This document shows positions 25,061-34,330 of a DNA stretch of 64,000 nt, piece after piece; within the stretch, counting starts at the first letter, position 1, and each line of letters begins with the position of its first letter. A program made the position numbers and the translations under genes. Origin of the DNA: a virus. The notes below the pieces were generated by a model. The model worked only from the letters and a program-made list of their open reading frames with translations. It did not search any database and was not told the origin of the DNA. The DNA lies in IMG/VR virus record IMGVR_UViG_3300036781_000418, positions 124,001-188,000 of that record; one strand, written 5' to 3'.

Positions 25061-26472
25061 TGACCAAGAAGGCCGACATCTGGGTGCATGACGAAGTCTA
25101 CGCCCACATCAAAGGTCTTCAACCCCAGGACCGACAGTTCCTTTGGAACAAGTTTGGCATTGAGGTTGAAGGCTCCTTCTACATGCCGGCCCGCCGCACT
25201 GGTCGCTGGGACGGCAAGTTGCGCTTCTTCGACAAGGAAGACCGCATCTTCATTCGGCTGTTGGATGAGCTGATTCCCTACCTTGACAAGTGGGGCTACG
25301 AGGTTGAGCTGCACGACGAGCGTAAGCCCGTCCAGCTTATCAAGTCGCGCATCACTGAGGACTACTTCATCAAGGATCCGGACCAGCCAATCAAGGTGAA
25401 GCTGCGCCCATACCAAGTGCACGCCATCAACAAGGCGATGGACTCAACGTACGGCATTCTTGAGATGGCAACGGGCTCAGGTAAGTCGTTGACGATCGCC
25501 GGCATCTGCGCCCTCTTTACGGAGAACGACAAGCGCTGCATGGTGATCGTGCCGTCGGCCGACTTGGTTGGCCAGACGTCAGCCTCCTATCAACTCGTCG
25601 GCATTCCACATGGTACCTACTCAGGCAGTGCCAAGGACCTCTCTCAGCCACACGTCGTGGCCACGTGGCAGGCCCTGCAGAACAACCCTTCGATCGTGAA
25701 GGACTTCGACTGCATCATCATTGACGAGACGCACGGCGCAACGGCCGAGGTCGTGGGCAAGCTGATCTGCGACCACGCCAAGCACGTGCCGTACCGCTTC
25801 GGCTTTACAGGCACGATGCCCAAGAAGCAAACCGACCTCTACACCTTGCGGGGTTCGATCGGTGAGGTGCTCTACCAAATCTCGGCGGCCGAGCTCATTC
25901 AAATGGGTTACCTCGCTGATTTGGAGATTACGCCGGTTGAGGTGCAGGCTGACGTTGATGAGGAGTTTCCAGACTACGGCTCTGAGAAGACCTACTTGGC
26001 GTCCAACACCGAGCGACTTGACCTGCTGGCCGACTTCATCGTGAACACGTGCGAAAAGCACGGCAACACGCTGGTCCTTGTCAACTCCATCAAGCAGGGC
26101 CGCAAGCTGGAAAAGCTGATCAAGGACTCCGTCTTCCTCTGTGGTGCGACGGAGAACGAGGTCCGAGCCGAGTGGTACTCAACCTTCGCTGACCGTGACG
26201 ATTTGATCGTGATCGCAACAGCTGGGATCGCGTCAACCGGAATTTCGATTGACCGTATCTTTGCCCTTGTTATGATTGACTCTGGCAAGTCGTTCATTCG
26301 GTGCATTCAGTCCATTGGACGCGCAATTCGGAAGAACGGCGACAAGGTACGAGCGGCCGTGTACGACATCTACTCCTCCCTGAAGTGGAGTAAGAAGCAC
26401 GCTAGAGAGCGTCAGAAGTTTTACAAGGAAGCGAAGTACCCACTTAACAAAGTTGCAAAGGTGAAGGCATGA
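25060..26472 (+). CDS. uvsW: UvsW superfamily 2 helicase
   Basis: 470 residues (T4: 502). N-terminal substrate-binding domain, then Walker A MATGSGKS (136-143), DETH box (222-225), TGT motif in FGFTGTMP, and motif VI QSIGRAIRK near 425. UvsW unwinds R-loops and branched recombination intermediates, closing origins and driving late replication. Its stop overlaps the next start (ATGA). Confidence 0.93.
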   Translation: MTKKADIWVHDEVYAHIKGLQPQDRQFLWNKFGIEVEGSFYMPARRTGRWDGKLRFFDKEDRIFIRLLDELIPYLDKWGYEVELHDERKPVQLIKSRITEDYFIKDPDQPIKVKLRPYQVHAINKAMDSTYGILEMATGSGKSLTIAGICALFTENDKRCMVIVPSADLVGQTSASYQLVGIPHGTYSGSAKDLSQPHVVATWQALQNNPSIVKDFDCIIIDETHGATAEVVGKLICDHAKHVPYRFGFTGTMPKKQTDLYTLRGSIGEVLYQISAAELIQMGYLADLEITPVEVQADVDEEFPDYGSEKTYLASNTERLDLLADFIVNTCEKHGNTLVLVNSIKQGRKLEKLIKDSVFLCGATENEVRAEWYSTFADRDDLIVIATAGIASTGISIDRIFALVMIDSGKSFIRCIQSIGRAIRKNGDKVRAAVYDIYSSLKWSKKHARERQKFYKEAKYPLNKVAKVKA

Positions 26473-26642
26473 CCGAAGCTGTACCGACACGCGTAGTTGT
26501 CCAGTTTAGTGTTGAGGACATGGATGGGTTGGTGGTAGCGTTTGGTGAAACCGCCGTCATTTACGTTGATGGAAAACACTGCGCCTCCACGATGAAGTAC
26601 ACAGGGCTAGATTTTAAGATTAAGGCGGATAAACATGGTTGA
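26469..26642 (+). CDS. Small protein, unknown
   Basis: 57 residues, beginning MTEAVPTRVVVQF and predicted mostly beta (VVAFGETAVIYVDGK). It is coupled to uvsW by ATGA and overlaps the next ORF by 8 nt. Confidence 0.5.
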   Translation: MTEAVPTRVVVQFSVEDMDGLVVAFGETAVIYVDGKHCASTMKYTGLDFKIKADKHG

Positions 26643-26799
26643 ACTAGAAGACGTCGAGCTGAAGCTCTTAGCCACAATGGTGGCCGAGGTTCGCTGCAAA
26701 TCCAACGAGGTTGGTGACATCCATACGGCGGTCTTGGAGGCCGTGCGCATGGTGTTGTACCGCTACGGTGGCTCGATCGTGGAGGCGCAGTGGCCATGA
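26635..26799 (+). CDS. Small helical protein, unknown
   Basis: 54 residues, MVELEDVELKLLATMVAEV onward. The AAGGCGGAT upstream is a weak ribosome site. It overlaps both neighbours, so translation is likely coupled. Confidence 0.5.
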   Translation: MVELEDVELKLLATMVAEVRCKSNEVGDIHTAVLEAVRMVLYRYGGSIVEAQWP

Positions 26800-27167
26800 C
26801 AACTTCAACTGAAATCCGTGAGTGGTTCAGCGATGACGCCGAAAATCGACAGCGTGAGACGATCAGCCACTTCATCTGCGATAAGCGCGTGGACGTTGAG
26901 GAGCGGTTGGCCATCTGGCGAGAAACGCCAGACAACTTGGCTACCACTCTCAACTACATCACCGATGTCGACCTGCCCGTGTTTGAGTCAATGTACTCAG
27001 ACTTCAACATTTTCGAGGTGGTGGCTGAAATTGGTAGCAAGTACCAGGAGGTTGACCTTCGTGAGGTCACTGGCTACTTGACGGAAAAGTACACCACTGA
27101 AGAGCTGCGTGCCCTTGACGTCGAGCTCATGGAACACGGCGCCCACTACGTTATCTTGGATTGGTAA
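26796..27167 (+). CDS. Acidic protein, unknown
   Basis: 123 residues beginning MTTSTEIREWF. The ATG overlapping the upstream stop is preferred to an in-frame GTG at 26790. Strongly acidic and helical. Ends 3 nt before the gp21-like paralogue. Confidence 0.55.
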   Translation: MTTSTEIREWFSDDAENRQRETISHFICDKRVDVEERLAIWRETPDNLATTLNYITDVDLPVFESMYSDFNIFEVVAEIGSKYQEVDLREVTGYLTEKYTTEELRALDVELMEHGAHYVILDW

Positions 27168-27170
27168 ATC

Positions 27171-27578
27171 ATGTACTACACCGCAACTATCCTTACCCTT
27201 GATCAACCAACCGGCAACGGCCGAACCTACACGACTGAGGTGGCGCGTGAGATGATCGAGCAGCATTACAAGCGCCACATTCAAACTGGCAAGGCCAGCT
27301 TCGGCCAGTTTGGATACCCAACTGAAGAATCCAAACAGGCAACGATCGACCTGAACTCGGTCTCGCATGTAGTCGAAAGTCTGCGTGTCGAAGACGGCAA
27401 GTTGGTGGGCACCATTCGCGTGCTTGGATCTCCATTGGGCAATATCCTCAAGGAGCTGTTGTTGAACAACACCCCCAACTGTGGCTTCCGCCCGCGCGGT
27501 CTTGCCTGTGTCACTCACGAAGGCGTCATCTTCAACTACGAGTACATCAGCATCGACTTCACTCGCAACCCTGCATGA
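27171..27578 (+). CDS. gp21-like paralogue lacking catalytic residues
   Basis: 135 residues aligning with the core of the prohead protease at 5743. Shared blocks include NGNGRKY / NGRTY, IDLNNVSH / IDLNSVSH, GRMKLLGTPKG / GTIRVLGSPLG and the final FNFVTMDIVS / FNYEYISIDF. The catalytic His region GELNHPD becomes GQFGYPT, and the Ser region LGVSSRGTG becomes CGFRPRGLA, so it should be inactive. It lies outside the head cluster, among early-type genes. It could regulate gp21 or be reused; inference only. Confidence 0.75.
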   Translation: MYYTATILTLDQPTGNGRTYTTEVAREMIEQHYKRHIQTGKASFGQFGYPTEESKQATIDLNSVSHVVESLRVEDGKLVGTIRVLGSPLGNILKELLLNNTPNCGFRPRGLACVTHEGVIFNYEYISIDFTRNPA

Positions 27579-27844
27579 AGGCGCGTCAACTCAAGTATGC
27601 CTTGCAGCGCCAAGGCCCGCGCCGAATTCAGGCGGAGGGTATGGAACGGTACCCTGAAGACGGCACGCCACCCAACTACGTGGCTATCACGAAGATCGTG
27701 GTGCCAACACAGCGAGACAAGGACGAGCTGTTGAGGGCGATAGAGTACATTCACTATCTGCGTGAGCTAGACACCGACTACATCGCGGTGAATACGCTGG
27801 CCCACATGTACCTACGCCCTGAACTTATCGAAGTAGCACCATGA
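27575..27844 (+). CDS. Small basic protein, unknown
   Basis: 89 residues, basic N-terminus MKARQLKYALQRQGPRRIQA. ATGA overlaps on both sides. No domain recognised. Confidence 0.55.
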   Translation: MKARQLKYALQRQGPRRIQAEGMERYPEDGTPPNYVAITKIVVPTQRDKDELLRAIEYIHYLRELDTDYIAVNTLAHMYLRPELIEVAP

Positions 27845-28359
27845 TCATCCTCAACGAAATCAACCGTCTGTACCTGCTGGACAGCCTTACCTCGCCGTTG
27901 CCTGAAGGCAGCCGCTTTCACTGGACGTTCAGTGCCCAGCAGCTCGACTTCATGCTCTCGGAGATGCAGTACCTTGAGGAGTACGAGGGCAGCTGTGTGA
28001 GCCTGATTACTGAGGACTCCACCATCACCGTGCCGACCAGCTGGAACGTGATGATCGTGGACCGTGAGACGTACACCGTTGAGATGATTCCAGCCCACCT
28101 CGCGGCCGTGTTCAACCACGACGTCATGGTGTTCTCGCCGACCGACACGAAGTTGCAGACCGTAAAGATTCGTGTCGACCAGCTGCTTGAAGACCACCGC
28201 ATCGTCTACCCATCGTTCGACAAGTCGTCCGCGATGGTCTACGGCATCGCCCCGAAGCTGCAGCTTGGCCGTGACCCAATGGCACGTGGCATCATCGTTG
28301 GCCCGTCCGACCTCTTCCGCTACATCAACCGCAAGACGGTTGGCGACATTCTCTCCTAA
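27841..28359 (+). CDS. Unknown protein
   Basis: 172 residues, soluble, mixed alpha/beta, beginning MIILNEINRLYLLDSL. Coupled to the upstream gene. No motif recognised. Confidence 0.6.
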   Translation: MIILNEINRLYLLDSLTSPLPEGSRFHWTFSAQQLDFMLSEMQYLEEYEGSCVSLITEDSTITVPTSWNVMIVDRETYTVEMIPAHLAAVFNHDVMVFSPTDTKLQTVKIRVDQLLEDHRIVYPSFDKSSAMVYGIAPKLQLGRDPMARGIIVGPSDLFRYINRKTVGDILS

Positions 28360-28367
28360 GGAAAACC

Positions 28368-28787
28368 ATGTCTGGACTTGTTGAACAACTTGAACTGAAG
28401 ACCGACAACTCGGAGTCGTTGGAACATGCCATTGCCATCTGCATGAAGTGGAACTCAAGGGTGTCCTCCTTCTACGTTACCGAAGAGAATGGCTTGCCAT
28501 GGATGCACCTCTGCTGGGGTGACGGCAAGGACCAAAAGCTAGGCGTGAACTTCTTTCCAGCACCGCTGGAGAACCCGAAAATGGTTACCGACCAGGTGTG
28601 GAGTTGGCTCCAAGCTCAGTTTAAGGACCAGAAGAGCGGCTGTAAGCGGTGGCCTGGATTTGACACCCTTGGTGATGGAACCGATTCGCCGGGCTTTTAT
28701 TTCAAGAGCTGCCATGACTTTTCTGGTGCGAAGGGGGTCTACCCCTTCATCAAGGTTTCACCGTACTACATCTACTATTCCAAGTAG
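28368..28787 (+). CDS. Unknown protein
   Basis: 139 residues, rich in Trp, Phe, Tyr and Lys, with motifs WMHLCWGDGKDQ and FYFKSCHDFSG. Ribosome site AAGGAAA. Last gene before the late endolysin promoter. Confidence 0.6.
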   Translation: MSGLVEQLELKTDNSESLEHAIAICMKWNSRVSSFYVTEENGLPWMHLCWGDGKDQKLGVNFFPAPLENPKMVTDQVWSWLQAQFKDQKSGCKRWPGFDTLGDGTDSPGFYFKSCHDFSGAKGVYPFIKVSPYYIYYSK

Positions 28788-28792
28788 GCCGG

Positions 28793-28829
28793 GCTAAATA
28801 GGCGATCATTAAGCGGGCTAGACCCGCTT
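28793..28829 (+). promoter_or_regulatory. Late promoter and leader hairpin of endolysin
   Basis: GCTAAATA (28793-28800) followed by a perfect 7-bp hairpin AAGCGGG / CCCGCTT (loop CTAGA) just upstream of the ribosome site GAGGT. The hairpin may tune translation of the lysis enzyme or block read-through from early transcripts. Confidence 0.55.
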
Positions 28830-28840
28830 TGAGGTCTCCT

Positions 28841-29416
28841 ATGTCAATGAATTTCCCTGATGCCGTGGCGTTCGCCATGAAGTACGAGGTTGGACCCTTC
28901 TTCAACCAAGCCGATCCAGAAACTATCGCAGGTCTGATCGCAACCCAAGCACAACGCCACAAGGTCGGCTACACCAACGACCCGCATGATAAAGGTAGTG
29001 AGACCAAGTTTGGTGTCGCCATCACCGCCAACCCTGGTGTCAACATCACCACCCTCACGTGGCCACAAGCGGTGGAGATCTACCGCGCAAAATATTGGAT
29101 GGCCGGCGGCTGCCACCTCCTCAACGAACGTGTAGCGGTGATCCACTTCGACGGTTGCGTCAACCATGGCGTAGGTCGCGCCTCGAAGTTTCTGCAGCAG
29201 ATCGCTGGAGTCAACCAAGACGGCAACGTCGGTCAAGTGACCGCCAACGCCCTCGCGGCGATGGACCCACTTAGCGTGTGCTCGCGAATTGCCGCTCGCC
29301 GCGAGCAGTTCTACCACGACATCGTCATCAACGATCCAACCCAGTCTAGGTTCCTCAATGGGTGGCTCGCACGAATCGAGGACGTGTTGGCAACCGTGTC
29401 TAAACCAACGTTCTGA
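28841..29416 (+). CDS. Endolysin, GH108-type muramidase
   Basis: 191 residues. The glycosyl hydrolase 108 fold is shown by DPHDKGSETKFGVAITANPG and the helix after it; the C-terminal peptidoglycan-binding part carries RREQFYHDI and FLNGWLARI, hallmarks of the PG_binding_3 partner domain. It cleaves cell-wall glycan at lysis. The ATG at 28841 has GAGG at good spacing. There is no signal peptide, so a holin is needed. Confidence 0.85.
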   Translation: MSMNFPDAVAFAMKYEVGPFFNQADPETIAGLIATQAQRHKVGYTNDPHDKGSETKFGVAITANPGVNITTLTWPQAVEIYRAKYWMAGGCHLLNERVAVIHFDGCVNHGVGRASKFLQQIAGVNQDGNVGQVTANALAAMDPLSVCSRIAARREQFYHDIVINDPTQSRFLNGWLARIEDVLATVSKPTF

Positions 29417-29427
29417 CGTTACCTTGG

Positions 29428-29455
29428 TTGACCGGATATTACAGGAGCGTACAAT
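29428..29455 (+). promoter_or_regulatory. Sigma70-type promoter before nrdA
   Basis: TTGACC-N16-TACAAT. The -10 box overlaps the ATG of the small ORF at 29454, so the main product is probably nrdA mRNA starting inside that ORF. Confidence 0.6.
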
Positions 29456-29702
29456 GAACTCTGATGAAGCCCCTCCACGGCTGTTCACTAAGGTGACGGC
29501 CGCTCAGGTAAACTATGACTCTGATTTTGTTGAGTACTGCGTTGGACAAGAACAAGCACGACTGAAGGCCGCTGGACAGACGATGTCACAAGCGGCCGTT
29601 CTCGCCTTTAGGCGTGAAGTGCTGCGGACGATGATCACTGGACGCCCAGACCTTGCGATGAACTTGAGGACCAACAATCAACTACTCTTTGAAAATCAAT
29701 AA
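29454..29702 (+). CDS. Small protein before nrdA, unknown
   Basis: 82 residues, beginning MNSDEAPPRLFTKV, with AGGAG upstream. The -10 box of a strong promoter overlaps its start, so it could be made only from upstream transcripts. No domain seen. Confidence 0.5.
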   Translation: MNSDEAPPRLFTKVTAAQVNYDSDFVEYCVGQEQARLKAAGQTMSQAAVLAFRREVLRTMITGRPDLAMNLRTNNQLLFENQ

Positions 29703-29711
29703 GGAAAATAA

Positions 29712-32183
29712 ATGAATCTGTTCAAGCGAAGTGGCACTAAGGTGCCATTCGATCTCTCTAAATGGCAAGCGCACATCGCCAAGATGTGCGAGGGGGTTCC
29801 AGGCGTCTCGCCGTCAATGATCGAGATCGCCGCACAACCGCACTTTCAAGACGGCATGACGACACGTGAGCTGGACGACATCGCCCTCAAGTCAATCGTC
29901 AGCCTCATCGACGAGGAGCTGAACCCAGACACTGGCGACGTGAACTACCAGATGGTCGCGGGCAAACACCGCAACACCATGCTTCGCAAGGACGTGTTCG
30001 GTTCATGGGTGGTGCCGCACCTGTACGACATCGTCAAGCAGAACGTCGCCGACAAGCTCTACACGCCAGACCTGCTGACGTGGTACACGGAAGACGAGTG
30101 GAACTTCTTCAACAAGCACGTCGACCATGAGAAGGACGAGAACCTACCATACGCCGCGGTTGAGCAGCTGATCGAGAAGTACCTAGTCCGCAACCGCGCC
30201 ACGGGCCGTGTCGTTGAAACGCCGCAAGTCCGCTACATGGTCGCCGCGGCCACGATGTTCCACGCTGAGAAGAAGGACCGCCTTAAATGGGTGCGTGACT
30301 TCTACACCGCCGCGTCGGACGGCCAGTTCACGCTCGCCACGCCAGTCCTTGCCGGCCTCGGCACCAAAACCAAGCAGTTCTCCTCGTGCGTGCTGCTTCG
30401 TACGGACGACGACCTTGACTCGATCTTCGACACGGGCAAGGTGATGGCCAACTACGCGGCCAAGCGCGCCGGCATCGGTCTTGAGTTCGGTCGCATGCGA
30501 CCGCTCGGCGCCCCGATCCGTGACGGTGAGGTGATGCACACGGGTATCCTACCCTTCTTGAAGAAGTGGTTCGGCGACCTGCGGTCCTGCTCACAAGGCG
30601 GCATCCGCAACGCGTCGGCCACGATGAACTTTCCAATCTGGCACTACCAGTTCGACGACTACATCACGATGAAGAACAACAAGGGCACCGACGAGACTCG
30701 TGTCCGTCAGCTCGACTACTGTGTCGTGCTGAGCTCGTTCTTCTGGAAGCGGTTCCTCGCCAAGGGTGACATCACCTTCTTCGATCCGAACCAAGTGCCT
30801 GACCTCTACGAGGCCTTCTACCGCGACATCGAGCTGTTCGAGAAGCTGTACGTCAAGTACGAGAAGCGCACTGACCTGCGCACCAAGGTGCAGCCCGCCG
30901 AGCTGGTGATGAAGGGCTGGATCATCAACGAGCGCTCCGACACCGGTCGCATCTACTTCCTGAACATCGACAACGTCCAGCGCCAAGGCTCACTTGATCC
31001 GCGCCAGTACCCCGTCTACCAGACGAACCTCTGCACGGAGATCATGCTCCACACCGAGGCGATCGGCAAGACGGTCAAGACACGGATTGTCAAGGCGATC
31101 AACGAGGCGTTGGACTTCACGTGTGACCTGCCACGTTCGATGTCCAACCCAAAGATCGTCGAGAGGACCGCCGAGACCATTACGTTCGAGCTGGATGAGG
31201 ACGTCGGTCGCATCGCGCTGTGCACCCTCGGTTCCATGAACTGGGGCGCCGTCCGTCACCCAGAGGACCTGCGCCGTCCACTGCGCCTGCTCCACCGCGG
31301 CCTCCACAACCTGCTGCAGTACCAGGACTTCCTGTCGTCGCACTCGTACATGCACAACCTTGAATTCGAACCGCTCGGCATTGGCATCACAAACCTCGCG
31401 TACTGGCACGCCAAGCGCAAGCTGAAATACGGCACCGAGGAGTCGCTGGCCGAGGTCAAGCGCTGGAACGAACACCAGAACTTCTACCTCACCGAGATGT
31501 CGGTCGACCTTGCCGAGGAGAAGGGTCCATGCTTGAAGAGTGCCGACACCTGCTACGGTAAGGGCATCTTCCCATGGGAGCGTCGTGCACCAGGCGTCAA
31601 CGAGTTGACCGACTTCACGCCGGATCCAGACCTGCCGTGGGAGCCGCTTCGTATCCGCATGGTCAAGTTCGGCGTTAAGAACGCCCACACCGGTGCGATC
31701 GCCCCCGTCGAGTCCTCGTCGGTCGTGCTGAACTCAACGAACGGCGGTAACCTCGTCAAGCAGCTGATCGTCACCAAGCGCTCCAAGGCCGGTGACTTTG
31801 TGCAGGTGGTGCCTGAGTACCGCAAGCTGAAGAACTACTACGAGTTGCAGTGGGAGCAGCCTGACTGCCTGCCGTATTTGAAGACGATGGCCGTGCTGCA
31901 GGTCCACACCGACCAAGGCATCTCGATCGACACGTACTACACACCACGGAACTTCCGCTCCGAGGATCCGGAGAAGGACGGCAAGATCGACGTGAACGTG
32001 GTCATTCGCAACCACCTCTTGGCGCACAAGTGGGGCATCAAGTCCTTCTACTACCACCTGGTCGAGAAGCAAGCCTCGGTGGACGCGATGCGTGAGGAAC
32101 CGGCCTCGATCGACGAGGTCAACGCCATGCTGCAAGAGCTGGCACAGGCCGAGGAAGAGTACTGCGAGAGCTGCGTGCTGTAG
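29712..32183 (+). CDS. nrdA: Ribonucleotide reductase large subunit, class Ia
   Basis: 823 residues. N-terminal ATP-cone (about 1-90). Active-site residues: Cys in FSSCVLL, NLCTEI (Asn, Cys, Glu), and the partner Cys in IALCTLGSMNWG. The C-terminal redox pair is CESCVL. No intein or split is seen. It converts NDPs to dNDPs with NrdB and the nearby glutaredoxin. AAGGAAAATAA precedes the start. Confidence 0.96.
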   Translation: MNLFKRSGTKVPFDLSKWQAHIAKMCEGVPGVSPSMIEIAAQPHFQDGMTTRELDDIALKSIVSLIDEELNPDTGDVNYQMVAGKHRNTMLRKDVFGSWVVPHLYDIVKQNVADKLYTPDLLTWYTEDEWNFFNKHVDHEKDENLPYAAVEQLIEKYLVRNRATGRVVETPQVRYMVAAATMFHAEKKDRLKWVRDFYTAASDGQFTLATPVLAGLGTKTKQFSSCVLLRTDDDLDSIFDTGKVMANYAAKRAGIGLEFGRMRPLGAPIRDGEVMHTGILPFLKKWFGDLRSCSQGGIRNASATMNFPIWHYQFDDYITMKNNKGTDETRVRQLDYCVVLSSFFWKRFLAKGDITFFDPNQVPDLYEAFYRDIELFEKLYVKYEKRTDLRTKVQPAELVMKGWIINERSDTGRIYFLNIDNVQRQGSLDPRQYPVYQTNLCTEIMLHTEAIGKTVKTRIVKAINEALDFTCDLPRSMSNPKIVERTAETITFELDEDVGRIALCTLGSMNWGAVRHPEDLRRPLRLLHRGLHNLLQYQDFLSSHSYMHNLEFEPLGIGITNLAYWHAKRKLKYGTEESLAEVKRWNEHQNFYLTEMSVDLAEEKGPCLKSADTCYGKGIFPWERRAPGVNELTDFTPDPDLPWEPLRIRMVKFGVKNAHTGAIAPVESSSVVLNSTNGGNLVKQLIVTKRSKAGDFVQVVPEYRKLKNYYELQWEQPDCLPYLKTMAVLQVHTDQGISIDTYYTPRNFRSEDPEKDGKIDVNVVIRNHLLAHKWGIKSFYYHLVEKQASVDAMREEPASIDEVNAMLQELAQAEEEYCESCVL

Positions 32184-32187
32184 TTCG

Positions 32188-32209
32188 ATGGGGGCTTGGT
32201 CCCCCATCT
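32188..32209 (+). terminator. Hairpin after nrdA
   Basis: 8-bp stem GATGGGGG / CCCCCATC, loop CTTGGT, 4 nt after the stop. No T-run, so it is a weak or partial terminator. Confidence 0.5.
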
Positions 32210-32234
32210 CGAGTTGTAAACCTCGCCATCCAAT

Positions 32235-32240
32235 TAGAAT
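32235..32240 (+). promoter_or_regulatory. Sigma70-like -10 box, leaderless geometry, for nrdB
   Basis: TAGAAT ends 6 nt before the nrdB ATG. nrdB could be transcribed separately from nrdA. Confidence 0.4.
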
Positions 32241-32246
32241 GACACC

Positions 32247-33404
32247 ATGACCGACTACACCAAGCAGACCAACTACTCAAAGCGTCGAATGTTCCTCGAC
32301 GTGGAAGGGGCCGTAACCATCCAACGGTACGACCAGTTCGCCTTTCCAAAGCAGGACAAGTTCACCAAGACCCAGCGCGGCCAGTTCTGGATTCCTGATG
32401 AGGTCACCCTTACGAAGGACCGCATCGACTTCACCAACGCAAACGAGGCCACCCGCTTTGTTTTCACGCAGAATCTCCTCCGCCAGACGGCCCTGGACTC
32501 GATCCAAGGCCGCGCACCTGTTCAGATCTTCACACCCGTATGCTCCGTTCCGGAGACTGAAGCGTGGGTCCAATGGTGGTCGGCCTTCGAACAAATTCAC
32601 TCTGAGTCGTACTCACACATCATCCGCAACATCTACCAGATGCCATCGGACCAGTTCAACGCTATCCATGATACAGCCCCTATCGTAGGCATGCTGTCGG
32701 GCATTGACAAGTACTACCAAGACCTGCACGTCATCAACTCGGCGATCGTCACGAAGCTGAACCTTCAAGCCGAACTGTCCAAGGCGCCAGTGCTCGAGGC
32801 GGTGCTCGCCCCCGCGATCAAGTGGCTGGAGGTCTTCACCTCTGAAGAACGCCACATCAAGGCGATCTACCTTGCCCTTGTCGCGTCGTACGGCCTTGAA
32901 GCCATCCGCTTCATGGTCTCCTTCTGCACGTCGCTCGGCATGGTGGAGAACAAGATCTTCATCGGCAACGGCAACGTGATCCAGTTGATCTTGTCGGACG
33001 AGTTGCTCCACACCGACGCGACCGCGTGGATGATCAACACCAACGTCAAGACGGATCCGCGCTTTGCACAGGTTGCGGCCGAGTGCCGCAAGGAAGTGTA
33101 CGACATGCTGATCGCCGTCCGTGACGAAGAAGCGGCTTGGGCCAAGTACCAGTTCTCCAAGGGCACGATCCTCGGCATGAACGAGAAGATCATGGTGTCG
33201 AAGGTGGACCACACGGCTGAGCACCGCTTCCGCGACATCGGCATCAAGTTCGACTCAGGCATCAAGTCAGATCCGTTGCCTTGGATGGGCAAGTACACCA
33301 ACACCAACAAGTCGCAGACCGCTCTGCAGGAAAATGAGTCCGTCAGCTACATGCTGTCGGCCATGACCTCCGAGGTCCGGTACGACGAACTTCCATCTCT
33401 GTAA
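32247..33404 (+). CDS. nrdB: Ribonucleotide reductase small subunit
   Basis: 385 residues. Metal ligands are all visible: Asp in LDSIQGR, Glu and His in FEQIHSESY, Glu in EAIRF, and Glu and His in SDELLH. The radical Tyr is the last residue of EQIHSESY. Thus a class Ia di-iron/tyrosyl radical subunit. No ribosome site is seen, consistent with a leaderless start. Confidence 0.96.
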   Translation: MTDYTKQTNYSKRRMFLDVEGAVTIQRYDQFAFPKQDKFTKTQRGQFWIPDEVTLTKDRIDFTNANEATRFVFTQNLLRQTALDSIQGRAPVQIFTPVCSVPETEAWVQWWSAFEQIHSESYSHIIRNIYQMPSDQFNAIHDTAPIVGMLSGIDKYYQDLHVINSAIVTKLNLQAELSKAPVLEAVLAPAIKWLEVFTSEERHIKAIYLALVASYGLEAIRFMVSFCTSLGMVENKIFIGNGNVIQLILSDELLHTDATAWMINTNVKTDPRFAQVAAECRKEVYDMLIAVRDEEAAWAKYQFSKGTILGMNEKIMVSKVDHTAEHRFRDIGIKFDSGIKSDPLPWMGKYTNTNKSQTALQENESVSYMLSAMTSEVRYDELPSL

Positions 33405-33407
33405 ACC

Positions 33408-34073
33408 ATGGCCACCATCATCACGTCGTCTGGCACGACAGTTCGCACCGTCCACACGTCACCGTTCAACGGGGCCGCAATCAAGACGCTGTTCCCAAAG
33501 CACCGTCAGAAGTTCAGGGTTAGCTTCTACTTGAACGACCCAACGCTGTTTTCACCATCCGAGAACGCGACGATCATCGAGCACATCAAGGTGTTGGAGC
33601 AGGCCGTCGTGCGACTTGAGCTGCCAGTGATGTCGTTTGTGCCGACTACCGTAGCGATGTCCGTTGGCGCTACCGTCAACTGGGCGTCGAGGATTACGGC
33701 TGAACCACACTCGCCGATCGGGGTGATCTTCATGGACGACCTCCGATCAGAGGTGATTCGCTCCTTGAACGTGTTCGCCGTTTCCCAAATGCGCTCGCCC
33801 TTTAGCATCATGGTTGAGCTGCTTGACGTCAACGATTCCGTCGTTGAAACACTGATCGCCTCGGTGATGTTCAACGCCTTCTCACGTAGTGAGTTGGACT
33901 ACGCGCCGCTTACCAAGCAGGTCACTGGCACGATCACCGATATTGGCCCGTCTCAAGCGCCGCAAAACGGCCGCACAGTCAACTTGAACATGCCCAACAC
34001 CCAAGAGTTCGATCACAACGTGATCGTCGGCCAATTTGAAATCGATGGACTCGTGTCCATGATCTACCCATAA
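33408..34073 (+). CDS. Unknown protein, possible tail-tube-like fold
   Basis: 221 residues, predicted mostly beta. The flow FRVSFYLNDP, LPVMSFVPTTV, a strand ending in FMDD, and a C-terminal SELDYAP strand is loosely like the gp19 tail-tube family. It lies inside the nucleotide-metabolism operon 3 nt after nrdB, an odd place for a tail gene and without its own late promoter. Treat as unknown. Confidence 0.4.
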   Translation: MATIITSSGTTVRTVHTSPFNGAAIKTLFPKHRQKFRVSFYLNDPTLFSPSENATIIEHIKVLEQAVVRLELPVMSFVPTTVAMSVGATVNWASRITAEPHSPIGVIFMDDLRSEVIRSLNVFAVSQMRSPFSIMVELLDVNDSVVETLIASVMFNAFSRSELDYAPLTKQVTGTITDIGPSQAPQNGRTVNLNMPNTQEFDHNVIVGQFEIDGLVSMIYP

Positions 34074-34081
34074 GGAAAACT

Positions 34082-34330
34082 ATGTACACCGTCTACTCCA
34101 AACCTGACTGTCCGCAGTGCGACGCCGCGAAGGCGCTGCTGACCTTCAACGGCCACCCGTACCGTGAGGTCATTCTCGACGTCGGTCAAGCCAAGCTTGA
34201 TGAATCCACGTACATCTCACGTGAGGACCTGCTCCAGCAGATTCCAACGGCCCGCACGATGCCACAAATCTACGAGGGCATCAAGCTCGTCGGTGGGTTG
34301 ATCGACCTGAAGCGTCACCTGATCACATGA
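34082..34330 (+). CDS. nrdC: Glutaredoxin
   Basis: 82 residues. Redox motif CPQC at 13-16, cis-Pro in RTMPQI and GSH-binding VGGLID. It would reduce the phage ribonucleotide reductase. Its stop overlaps the next start (ATGA). Confidence 0.92.
   Translation: MYTVYSKPDCPQCDAAKALLTFNGHPYREVILDVGQAKLDESTYISREDLLQQIPTARTMPQIYEGIKLVGGLIDLKRHLIT

Noticed and set aside
29428-29455. Leaderless start for the 82-residue ORF at 29454
   Set aside because: The -10 box overlaps the ATG itself, so +1 would be inside the gene; it does not fit the 6-nt pattern and has a ribosome site instead.
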